Assembly: GCA_031552405.1 (NCBI GenBank) | Contig: JAVBMN010000025.1 | Coordinates: 1 to 5,296, forward strand | Length of the DNA: 5,296 bases | Direction: 5' to 3' | Source: UBA1794 sp031552405 | Lineage (GTDB): Bacteria > Bacteroidota > Bacteroidia > Bacteroidales > Bacteroidaceae | In this document: positions 1-5,209 of the stretch, piece by piece | Numbering within the stretch: the first letter of the stretch is position 1 | Layout: each line of letters begins with the position of its first letter | Position numbers and translations under genes: made by a program | The notes under the pieces: generated by a model | Seen by the model: only the letters and a program-made list of their open reading frames with translations | The model's database searches: none | What the model was told of the DNA's origin: nothing

Positions 1-54
1 TCTGCAAATTCCGGTTCATCCCTTTCAGGGAAGGTGGGAGGTGGAGATTTCTAT

Positions 55-82
55 CCGGAGGTTACGCTGCGCTAACCCCCGG
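55..82 (+). repeat. REP-like imperfect palindrome in left arm
   Basis: CCGG (55-58) pairs with CCGG (79-82) and GGTTA (60-64) pairs with TAACC (73-77), with an A/C mismatch between the two stems and an 8-nt GC-rich loop. A short GC-rich hairpin with a central mismatch is the classic form of a REP sequence. The mirror copy is at 5084-5111. The link to REP biology is inferred. Confidence 0.6.
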
Positions 83-102
83 TTACCAAAATTCATCCCT
101 TT

Positions 103-141
103 TCAGGGATGGGGCTGTTCCGAACTATTGAGGACTACCAT
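103..141 (+). repeat. 39-bp direct repeat, copy 1 of left arm
   Basis: Identical to 173-211 and present again, inverted, at 5026-5064 and (with one substitution) 4956-4994. It contains the small palindrome GTTC-C-GAAC at 117-125 and starts with ATGG...CCAT-like ends. It is the core repeated unit of the arm. Confidence 0.9.
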
Positions 142-172
142 AATGTGTCACCACACGTACACCTGCGACCTA

Positions 173-211
173 TCAGGGATGGGGCTGTTCCGAACTATTG
201 AGGACTACCAT
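173..211 (+). repeat. 39-bp direct repeat, copy 2 of left arm
   Basis: Exact copy of 103-141, offset by 70 bp. The short DNA between the two copies (142-172) is unrelated to the unit but conserved between the two arms, so the whole doublet was copied as one block. Confidence 0.9.
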
Positions 212-219
212 CCACCGGA

Positions 220-249
220 AAAATCCGCTGAGCCGAAAATCCGCTGAGC
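220..249 (+). repeat. 16-bp-period tandem duplication at the inner edge of the left arm
   Basis: AAAATCCGCTGAGC occurs at 220-233 and again at 236-249. Only the first copy lies in the part shared with the right arm, which has a single copy (4934-4947, inverted). The extra copy is therefore specific to the left junction. It may be a local slippage product or a remnant of a further repeat unit. Confidence 0.75.
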
Positions 250-265
250 TGCAGTTTCTTCGAAC

Positions 266-299
266 TGGTGGGCACGAGTTGAAGAACTGATGCCCACCA
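266..299. repeat. Strong hairpin in the gene-free stretch downstream of mltG
   Basis: TGGTGGGCA (266-274) is the exact reverse complement of TGCCCACCA (291-299). Inside, AGTT (277-280) pairs with AACT (285-288) around a GAAG loop, with a 2x2 internal loop between the stems. The left strand CTGGTGGGCACGAGTT (265-280) recurs with one change at 309-324. No T-run follows on either side, so it is not an obvious intrinsic terminator. It lies over 280 bp past the mltG stop and its role is unknown. Confidence 0.7.
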
Positions 300-342
300 A
301 TTATTCATCTGGTGCGCACGAGTTTCGAGATGTGTCTTCTGG

Positions 343-551
343 AAAATGTTTTTTTCGTGATTTTACTGCATTGCTGCATAATTGGGCTGTATTTGATTGA
401 TTTTGAGCTTTTTGATGCTATGCAGTAAGGTATGCAGCAACTATGCAGCAACTTTTTTGCTGCATAGTTACTGCATAGTCTCAATCGGTTGATTTATAGG
501 TGTATAACCGTGAAATATGCAGCAATGCAGTAAAACCGCGAAAAACATTTC
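343..551. repeat. Nested palindromic element with nine WATGCAGYAA motifs
   Basis: The outer arms 361-380 and 516-535 are perfect 20-bp inverted repeats. The similarity extends outward imperfectly through T-rich/A-rich stretches to about 343 and 551. Between them, 439-451 and 457-469 form a perfect 13-bp stem with a 5-nt loop, and 418-428 and 468-478 form a competing 11-bp inverted pair. All nine ATGCAG/CTGCAT hexamers here (starting at 366, 374, 420, 432, 443, 460, 471, 517 and 525) fit the 10-bp consensus WATGCAGYAA on one strand or the other. The element begins about 35 bp past the mltG stop, so it would be transcribed as mltG 3' RNA unless transcription ends first. I do not recognise it as a named family. 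A short palindromic mobile element, a protein-binding array or a structured 3' UTR are all possible. Confidence 0.8.
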
Positions 552-585
552 TCGGCAATCGTAGAGCGATATCGCAAACTCCGTT

Positions 586-1626
586 CTACTTCTTTAATGT
601 GATATTCCTTGCATTCAGCGCTTTTTGATACCGCCGGGCATTGGCGCTGTGATCGGCCCATGAAGAGGCAAAGTTGTGCGAACCGCTGAAGTCTTCTTTG
701 GCGCACATGTAGATGCTGTTGTGCTTGTCGTAATTCAGCACGGCATCAATGGCTGAGATGCTGGGGATGCGGATGGGGCCGGGGGGGAGTCCTTCGTAGC
801 GGTACGTGTTGTAGGGCGAGTCGTAGAAAAGCTGTTTACCCCCTACGCGACGGATAGAGAAATCGCCCAGGGCAAAGATTACCGTGGGGTCTGATTGTAA
901 CTTCATACCCTGATGAAGGCGGTTGATGTAGAGCCCTGCCACATGTGGCTTCTCGGGCGAATAATTCGTTTCGGCATCCACAATGGAGGCGATGGTACTT
1001 ACTTCTTCCGGAGTAAAGCCGATGGCTTCGGCTTTCTCTTCACGCTTGCCTTTCCAGAAACGGTCGTGCTCTTTCTGCATCCGGTCGAAGAAGGCGTCTA
1101 TGTCGATGTCCCAATACATCTCGTAGGAGTTGGGAATAAAAAGTGCGGGGATGGTCTGCGTGGAATACCCTATCTTCCGGCAGAAAGCACTATCGGTGAG
1201 GTATGCGGCTATCTTGGCCGAGTCGATCTCCAACTGTGACCCGATGCTGCGTGCCAGTTGCAGTGTGGTACGCGGACTTCCCACTACGAGCATCAGAGGC
1301 GATTGCTGTCCGTGGGACAAACGGTGGAAAAGGGCATAATTCCCATCGTCCGATTTGATAATATAGCGTCCTGTATGTATATGGTAATCACCTAGTTCCA
1401 TGAGCCTGTGCAATACCCATGTGTTGGCATGACCTGCTCTTTCTACCTTCATCAGTACGGAATCGGGGGTGTCATTATGGTCAATATATACATAACTCTT
1501 GCCCTCCGGGTGGAAATGGGGAGCAAACAGGGAATAGCAACCTATGGCTGCAATGACCAAAAGGAAGCCGATCACTGAAATTATAGTGATTCTCAGTATA
1601 TGAGTGTGAGGATTGGATTCTTTCAT
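586..1626 (-). CDS. mltG: Endolytic murein transglycosylase MltG (YceG family)
   Basis: MltG is an inner-membrane lytic transglycosylase that cuts nascent glycan strands and is thought to set their length by releasing the growing chain. The 346-residue protein has a short cytoplasmic N-terminus, one hydrophobic membrane anchor at about residues 12-34, a region of about 40-120 where the family carries a LysM-like subdomain, and the YceG catalytic domain from about 125 to the end. Family signatures are clear: ASIVDAET at 213-220, with E219 matching the catalytic glutamate of E. coli MltG; NRL..GMKLQSDPTVI at 235-250; and YNTYRYEGLPPGPI at 272-285. The length is close to the E. coli protein (about 340). 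The start is chosen because the membrane anchor follows directly, and a TAnnTTTG promoter box lies about 26 bp upstream. The gene stands alone, divergent from ettA, and is read toward the palindromic element and the left repeat arm. It appears intact. Confidence 0.95.
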   Translation of the reverse strand: MKESNPHTHILRITIISVIGFLLVIAAIGCYSLFAPHFHPEGKSYVYIDHNDTPDSVLMKVERAGHANTWVLHRLMELGDYHIHTGRYIIKSDDGNYALFHRLSHGQQSPLMLVVGSPRTTLQLARSIGSQLEIDSAKIAAYLTDSAFCRKIGYSTQTIPALFIPNSYEMYWDIDIDAFFDRMQKEHDRFWKGKREEKAEAIGFTPEEVSTIASIVDAETNYSPEKPHVAGLYINRLHQGMKLQSDPTVIFALGDFSIRRVGGKQLFYDSPYNTYRYEGLPPGPIRIPSISAIDAVLNYDKHNSIYMCAKEDFSGSHNFASSWADHSANARRYQKALNARNITLKK

Positions 1627-1651
1627 ACAGGTGGTTCATGCAAATACCTGG

Positions 1652-1659
1652 CAAAGATA
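1652..1659 (-). promoter_or_regulatory. Putative mltG promoter -7 box (TATCTTTG)
   Basis: On the minus strand this reads TATCTTTG, a perfect match to the Bacteroidota -7 consensus TAnnTTTG. It would start the transcript roughly 20 nt upstream of the mltG ATG. I see no good -33 TTTG at the usual spacing (the nearest, TTTC, is only 13 bp away), so the call rests on the -7 box and its position. Confidence 0.5.
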
Positions 1660-1736
1660 CCGAATAAAAAGTGAAACCCTTCTTGTGCGGGGCGAAATAG
1701 ATCATCGTTTCCCTTCTCCGCATTGAAATTTATTGC

Positions 1737-1744
1737 TATTTTTG
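1737..1744 (+). promoter_or_regulatory. Putative ettA operon promoter -7 box (TATTTTTG)
   Basis: TATTTTTG matches TAnnTTTG exactly and lies 51 bp upstream of the ettA ATG, giving an expected leader of about 45 nt. No clear -33 TTTG lies 19-21 bp upstream. It probably drives both ettA and the aminopeptidase gene, given the 28-bp gap between them. Confidence 0.5.
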
Positions 1745-1755
1745 CAGAAAATACA

Positions 1756-1767
1756 TTCCTTAAGGAA
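1756..1767. promoter_or_regulatory. 12-bp perfect palindrome between the divergent genes
   Basis: TTCCTTAAGGAA is a perfect dyad 11 bp past the predicted -7 box of ettA, at or just after the predicted start of transcription, where a dimeric repressor could block transcription. It could also be chance in an AT-rich leader, and no regulator is known from this window. Confidence 0.3.
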
Positions 1768-1795
1768 AAACAAATAACAAGTTATAGCAGTAGAT

Positions 1796-3484
1796 ATGGC
1801 TGACGATAAAAAGATAATCTTTTCAATGGTGGGAGTGAGCAAAGCCTTCCAACCCAATAAGTTTGTATTGAAGGACATTTACCTGTCCTTCTTCTATGGT
1901 GCTAAAATCGGTATTATCGGTCTGAACGGATCCGGTAAATCTACGCTGATGAAGATCATCGCCGGACTGGAAAAATCCTACATGGGCGAAGTGGTTTTCT
2001 CGCCGGGTTACACAGTGGGGTATCTCTCTCAGGAACCGGAACTGGACCCCACGAAGACCGTAAAGGAGATCGTGATGGAGGGCGTACAGCCCGTAGTGGA
2101 TGCTTTGGCAGAGTACGAGGAAATCAATCAGAAATTCGGCCTTCCTGAGTACTATGAGGACGAGGATAAGATGAACAAGCTCTTTGCCCGTCAGGGTGAA
2201 CTGCAGGACATTCTGGATGCTACGGATGCCTGGAACCTGGACAGCAAGCTGGAACGTGCCATGGATGCGCTACGCTGCCCGCCCGAGGATCAGCCCGTGA
2301 CCCATCTCTCCGGAGGTGAACGCCGCCGTGTAGCCCTGTGCCGACTGCTGCTACAAAAGCCTGATGTACTGCTGCTTGACGAACCTACCAACCACTTGGA
2401 TGCCGAGAGTATCGACTGGCTGGAACAGCACCTCCAGCAATACGAGGGTACGGTGATTGCCGTAACGCACGACCGTTACTTCCTGGATCACGTAGCCGGA
2501 TGGATCCTTGAGCTCGACCGTGGCGAGGGAATACCCTGGAAGGGTAACTATACCTCTTGGCTGGAGCAGAAATCCAAGCGCCTGGAGCAGGAAGAAAAGA
2601 CCGCCAGCAAGCGTCGCAAAACGCTGGAGCGTGAGTTGGAGTGGGTACGTATGGCCCCAAAAGCCCGTCAGGCCAAGGGAAAGGCCCGTTTGAACTCCTA
2701 CGACAAGCTGCTCAATGAAGACCAGAAAGAGAAAGAAGCCAAGCTGGAAATATTCATCCCCAACGGTCCCCGTCTGGGCAATAAGGTGATTGAGTCCCTG
2801 CATGTGGCCAAGGCGTATGGCGAGAAACTCCTTTTCGACGATCTCAACTTCATGCTGCCCCCCAACGGCATTGTGGGCGTAATAGGCCCCAACGGCGCCG
2901 GTAAAACCACTCTCTTCCGACTCATCATGGGCCTGGAAACCGTAGATAATGGAACCTTCGATGTGGGCGAAACTGTAAAGATAGCCTATGTAGACCAGCA
3001 GCACAAAGATATCGACGCCGGGGAGAGCGTGTATCAGGTGATCTCTCAGGGGGCTGAACTCATCCGCATGGGCGGACGCGACATCAATGCCCGTGCTTAC
3101 CTGTCGCGCTTCAACTTTGCCGGGTCTGATCAGGAAAAACTCTGCGGAGTACTCTCCGGAGGAGAACGTAACCGCCTGCACCTGGCCATGGCGCTCAAGG
3201 AAGAAGGTAACGTACTGCTGCTGGACGAACCTACCAATGACATCGACGTAAACACCCTCCGCGCCCTGGAAGAAGGATTGGAAGAGTTTGCCGGATGTGC
3301 CGTGGTAATCAGCCATGACCGCTGGTTCCTGGATCGTATCTGTACGCACATCCTGGCCTTTGAAGGCAATTCCGAAGTGTTCTTCTTTGAAGGCAGCTAC
3401 TCCGAATACGAGGAACACAAGATGAAACGCCTGGGCAATGAAGAGCCTAAGCGTATTCGTTACCGCCGACTGACAAATGACTAA
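1796..3484 (+). CDS. ettA: Energy-dependent translational throttle protein EttA (ABC-F ATPase)
   Basis: EttA is a soluble ABC-F protein that binds the ribosomal E site and, depending on the ATP/ADP state, gates the first elongation steps. The 562-residue protein has two ABC ATPase domains and no membrane segments. Domain 1 has Walker A GLNGSGKS (42-49), signature LSGGE (171-175), Walker B ending D195-E196, and H-loop H225. Domain 2 has Walker A GPNGAGKT (364-371), LSGGE (453-457), Walker B D477-E478, and H507. The acidic, helical insert around 100-150 corresponds to the EttA arm domain. The charged linker around 255-315, with ELEWVRMAPKARQAKGKARL, matches the P-site tRNA interaction motif. 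The C-terminal EPKRIRYRR resembles that of E. coli EttA, favouring EttA over Uup or antibiotic-resistance ABC-F proteins. Both active sites look complete. The start gives the standard N-terminus. No Shine-Dalgarno site is visible, as is usual in Bacteroidota. It is the first gene of a likely two-gene operon. Confidence 0.96.
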   Translation: MADDKKIIFSMVGVSKAFQPNKFVLKDIYLSFFYGAKIGIIGLNGSGKSTLMKIIAGLEKSYMGEVVFSPGYTVGYLSQEPELDPTKTVKEIVMEGVQPVVDALAEYEEINQKFGLPEYYEDEDKMNKLFARQGELQDILDATDAWNLDSKLERAMDALRCPPEDQPVTHLSGGERRRVALCRLLLQKPDVLLLDEPTNHLDAESIDWLEQHLQQYEGTVIAVTHDRYFLDHVAGWILELDRGEGIPWKGNYTSWLEQKSKRLEQEEKTASKRRKTLERELEWVRMAPKARQAKGKARLNSYDKLLNEDQKEKEAKLEIFIPNGPRLGNKVIESLHVAKAYGEKLLFDDLNFMLPPNGIVGVIGPNGAGKTTLFRLIMGLETVDNGTFDVGETVKIAYVDQQHKDIDAGESVYQVISQGAELIRMGGRDINARAYLSRFNFAGSDQEKLCGVLSGGERNRLHLAMALKEEGNVLLLDEPTNDIDVNTLRALEEGLEEFAGCAVVISHDRWFLDRICTHILAFEGNSEVFFFEGSYSEYEEHKMKRLGNEEPKRIRYRRLTND

Positions 3485-3512
3485 TTAATAACCTCACAAA
3501 TCGCAAAAGGAA

Positions 3513-4907
3513 ATGTTTGATTCCTCCGTATACCAGGCCCGCCGTGAGATGCTCTGTTCAAAAGTAGCGTCCGGCCTTATCCTTCTGTTGGGCAATGAAG
3601 AAGTGGGCATGAATTATGCCGCCAATGTGTATCCATACCGCCAGGATAGTACGTTTCTGTACTATTTCGGGCACAGCCTGCCCAGTTTGGCGGCAGTGAT
3701 CGACGTAGAGTCGCAGGAGGCTTGCCTCTATGGCAACGACCTCTCCATGGATGACATTGTATGGACAGGTCCGCAGCCCACCATACAGGAGCTGGCTACA
3801 CGGGTAGGTGTGGCAAAGAGTGCTTCGATGGCACGTCTGATCGAGGAAATTCGTGCCGCACAGACCAAAGGCCGGCCGGTGCATTTCCTGCCGCAATACC
3901 GCCATCAGAATCGCATCTGGCTGGAGCAGCTCACCGGGTTTCACCCTTCCCTGCAAGGGGCGCATACCTCGCTGGAACTGATACGTGCCATTGTGTCTAT
4001 GCGTGCTGTAAAGGAGGCGCGTGAGATCGAGGAGATAGAGAAAGCCTGCGCCATCGGCCGCGAAATGCAGCTCACTGCCATGTGTCTGGCGCGCCCCGGC
4101 GTAACGGAGCAGTATCTGGCTGCACAGGTGGATGCCGTAGCGATGGCTATGGGCAGCAAAACGGCTTTCCCCACCATCCTTTCACAGCGTGGCGAAGTGT
4201 TGCACAACCCGTATCACAATGCGGTGTTGCAGGAAGGACGCCTCGTGCTGACCGACTGTGGGGCCGAAACCATGCGCAGTTATTGCAGTGATTATTCCCG
4301 CACCTTTCCCGTGAGTGGTAAGTTTACTACCTGCCAGCGAGAGATTTACGATATTGTATATGCCTCTTACAAGCGAGCCCTTGACATGGCCAACCCCGGA
4401 GTGGCGTATCGGGATGTGCACCTGGAATCGTGCAAAGTGCTGTTTGAAGGTCTTAAAGCCCTTGGATTGACGAAAGGGGATACGGAAGAGGCTGTGATGG
4501 CTGGTGCGCATGCCTTGTTCTTCCCTTGTGGTCTGGGGCACATGATGGGGCTTGATGTACACGATATGGAGAATCTGGGACAGGAATATGTGGGATATGA
4601 TGAGGAGATACGCCCGCAAACCCAGTTTGGCATCAAGTCGCTCCGCATGGGCAGGCGCCTGCAACCGGGCTTTGTCATGACGGACGAGCCGGGTATCTAC
4701 TTCATTCCACAGCTCATCGACCGCTGGAGGGCTGAAGGTACACACAAAAGCTTCCTGAACTTTGATGCCATCGAAAGATACAAAGACTTTGGCGGTTTGC
4801 GTATTGAGGATGATATACTTATCACCGAGGAGGGATCCCGTTTCCTGGGACCCTATCTGGCTGCTACGCCCGATGAGATTGAAGCTGTGATGGCCGCTAC
4901 ACAATGA
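3513..4907 (+). CDS. pepP: Aminopeptidase P family protein (Xaa-Pro aminopeptidase, M24B)
   Basis: A cytoplasmic dinuclear-metal exopeptidase expected to remove the N-terminal residue from peptides whose second residue is proline. The 464-residue protein has an aminopeptidase P N-terminal domain (about 1-140, including the family-typical QDSTFLYYFGH at 44-54) and a pita-bread catalytic domain (about 165-445). The five metal ligands can be placed: D248 (LTDCGAE), D260 (CSDYSRTFP), H343 (GLGHMMGLDVHD), E392 (TDEPGIY) and E432 (LRIEDDI). H350 fits the second catalytic histidine. There is no signal peptide or membrane segment. The length is slightly longer than E. coli PepP (about 440). It follows ettA after 28 bp with no terminator, so co-transcription is likely. 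AAAAGGAA precedes the ATG but is too close to act as a normal Shine-Dalgarno site. The family is certain; the exact specificity (PepP versus another M24B peptidase such as a prolidase) is inferred. Confidence 0.93.
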   Translation: MFDSSVYQARREMLCSKVASGLILLLGNEEVGMNYAANVYPYRQDSTFLYYFGHSLPSLAAVIDVESQEACLYGNDLSMDDIVWTGPQPTIQELATRVGVAKSASMARLIEEIRAAQTKGRPVHFLPQYRHQNRIWLEQLTGFHPSLQGAHTSLELIRAIVSMRAVKEAREIEEIEKACAIGREMQLTAMCLARPGVTEQYLAAQVDAVAMAMGSKTAFPTILSQRGEVLHNPYHNAVLQEGRLVLTDCGAETMRSYCSDYSRTFPVSGKFTTCQREIYDIVYASYKRALDMANPGVAYRDVHLESCKVLFEGLKALGLTKGDTEEAVMAGAHALFFPCGLGHMMGLDVHDMENLGQEYVGYDEEIRPQTQFGIKSLRMGRRLQPGFVMTDEPGIYFIPQLIDRWRAEGTHKSFLNFDAIERYKDFGGLRIEDDILITEEGSRFLGPYLAATPDEIEAVMAATQ

Positions 4908-4913
4908 GTAAGA

Positions 4914-4937
4914 GAGCCGGGGGGCTATCTCCGGCTC
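4914..4937 (+). terminator. Possible terminator hairpin after the aminopeptidase gene
   Basis: GAGCCGG (4914-4920) pairs with CCGGCTC (4931-4937) around a 10-nt loop, starting 7 bp past the stop codon. A short TTTT run comes 6 bp after the stem (4944-4947), further away than in a textbook intrinsic terminator. Most of the 3' strand of the stem belongs to the right repeat arm (from 4932), while the 5' strand is unique sequence. Confidence 0.4.
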
Positions 4938-4955
4938 AGCGGATTTTCCCGGTGG

Positions 4956-4994
4956 ATGGTAGTCCTCAATAATTCGGAACAGCCCCATCCCTGA
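4956..4994 (-). repeat. 39-bp direct repeat, inner copy of right arm
   Basis: Corresponds to 173-211 of the left arm, with one substitution at 4972. It shares its sequence with 5026-5064. Confidence 0.88.
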
Positions 4995-5025
4995 TAGGTC
5001 GCAGGTGTACGTGTGGTGACACATT

Positions 5026-5064
5026 ATGGTAGTCCTCAATAGTTCGGAACAGCCCCATCCCTGA
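5026..5064 (-). repeat. 39-bp direct repeat, outer copy of right arm
   Basis: Corresponds exactly to 103-141 of the left arm and overlaps the CATCCCT/AGGGATG hairpin at its outer end. Confidence 0.88.
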
Positions 5065-5083
5065 AAGGGATGAATTTTGGTAA

Positions 5084-5111
5084 CCGGGGGTTAGCGCAGC
5101 GTAACCTCCGG
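5084..5111 (-). repeat. REP-like imperfect palindrome in right arm
   Basis: Exact mirror of 55-82. It has the same CCGG and GGTTA/TAACC stems with a GC-rich loop, about 100 bp upstream of the RAYT-like start codon. REP palindromes are the known DNA partners of RAYT proteins; that this one is recognised is inferred. Confidence 0.6.
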
Positions 5112-5157
5112 ATAGAAATCTCCACCTCCCACCTTCCCTGAAAGGGATGAACCGAAA

Positions 5158-5189
5158 TTTGCAGATTTCATAAAATAGTATTTCCTTTG
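5158..5189 (+). promoter_or_regulatory. Putative promoter of the RAYT-like gene
   Basis: TTTG at 5158-5161 and TTCCTTTG at 5182-5189 (7 of 8 bases of TAnnTTTG) are 20 bp apart, the usual spacing for Bacteroidota -33/-7 boxes. The transcript would start near 5196, about 14 nt before the ATG. The -33 box lies in the outermost bases of the right repeat arm, so the repeat may form part of this promoter. Confidence 0.4.
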
Positions 5190-5209
5190 TCCAAATCTAA
5201 GTATAAACT

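Larger units (their letters stand above)
1..235 (+). repeat. Left arm of a ~235-bp inverted repeat (REP/REPIN-like, complex palindromic element)
   Basis: This arm matches the reverse complement of 4932-5165 with three substitutions (left positions 11, 195 and 219) and one extra T in the run at 100-103, about 98% identity. Inside it are two identical 39-bp direct repeats (103-141 and 173-211) separated by 31 bp. A shorter TTCATCCCTTTCAGGGA-type unit occurs at 15-31 and 92-109. An imperfect palindrome at 55-82 has a CCGG/CCGG plus GGTTA/TAACC stem and an 8-nt CGCTGCGC loop. It may extend past the window start, because position 1 is already inside the match. Similarity to REP elements is inferred from the short GC-rich imperfect palindrome and from the RAYT-like gene beside the other arm. 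It lies downstream of mltG, which is transcribed toward it. It contains no convincing gene. Confidence 0.93.
4932..5165 (-). repeat. Right arm of the ~235-bp inverted repeat (REP/REPIN-like)
   Basis: This is the inverted copy of 1-235. It holds the same parts in mirror order: two 39-bp units at 4956-4994 (one substitution, at 4972) and 5026-5064, a CATCCCT/AGGGATG hairpin with a GAA loop at 5056-5072, the REP-like palindrome at 5084-5111, and a TCCCT/AGGGA hairpin at 5135-5147. It begins 24 bp after the aminopeptidase stop codon and ends 44 bp before the start of the RAYT-like gene. The outer boundary at 5165 is where similarity to the left arm runs off the window, so the true element may be longer. 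Confidence 0.93.

Noticed and set aside
103..211. Direct repeats with a spacer, considered as a CRISPR array
   Set aside because: There are only two copies per arm, and the intervening sequence is the same in both arms. No cas genes or further repeats are present.
41..247. Open frame of 68 codons across the left repeat arm
   Set aside because: It is made entirely of repeat DNA, the two 39-bp units are read in different frames, and the one-base indel between the arms breaks the frame in the right copy. It has no recognisable protein features.
439..469. Intrinsic terminator of mltG at the 13-bp stem
   Set aside because: No T-run follows the stem on the minus strand. The T-rich stretch is in the loop, and the stem is better explained as part of the WATGCAGYAA array.
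486..510. CGGTT/AACCG stem within the palindromic element
   Set aside because: Only five base pairs with a loose interior. It breaks the symmetry of the larger element and may be chance.
561..589. Small palindromes GCGATATCGC and GTAGA/TCTAC around the mltG stop codon
   Set aside because: The stems are short, there is no U-run, and the outer one overlaps the stop codon. Too weak to call a terminator or operator.
494..706. 70-codon minus-strand frame at the end of mltG
   Set aside because: It is an alternate frame over the mltG C-terminus running on into the palindromic element, with no start signal or family features.
2351..3418. Long open frame (355 codons) on the minus strand
   Set aside because: It lies entirely antisense within ettA, which has full-length family motifs. 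The frame arises from the codon bias of the real gene and its protein shows no known features.
4182..5039. 285-codon open frame on the minus strand
   Set aside because: It starts in the right repeat arm and then runs antisense through the aminopeptidase gene, which carries all metal ligands. It is not supported as a gene.
1..5165. Composite transposon with the repeats as terminal insertion sequences
   Set aside because: The arms carry no transposase gene, the enclosed genes are core housekeeping functions, and target-site duplications cannot be checked because the left outer edge coincides with the window start.
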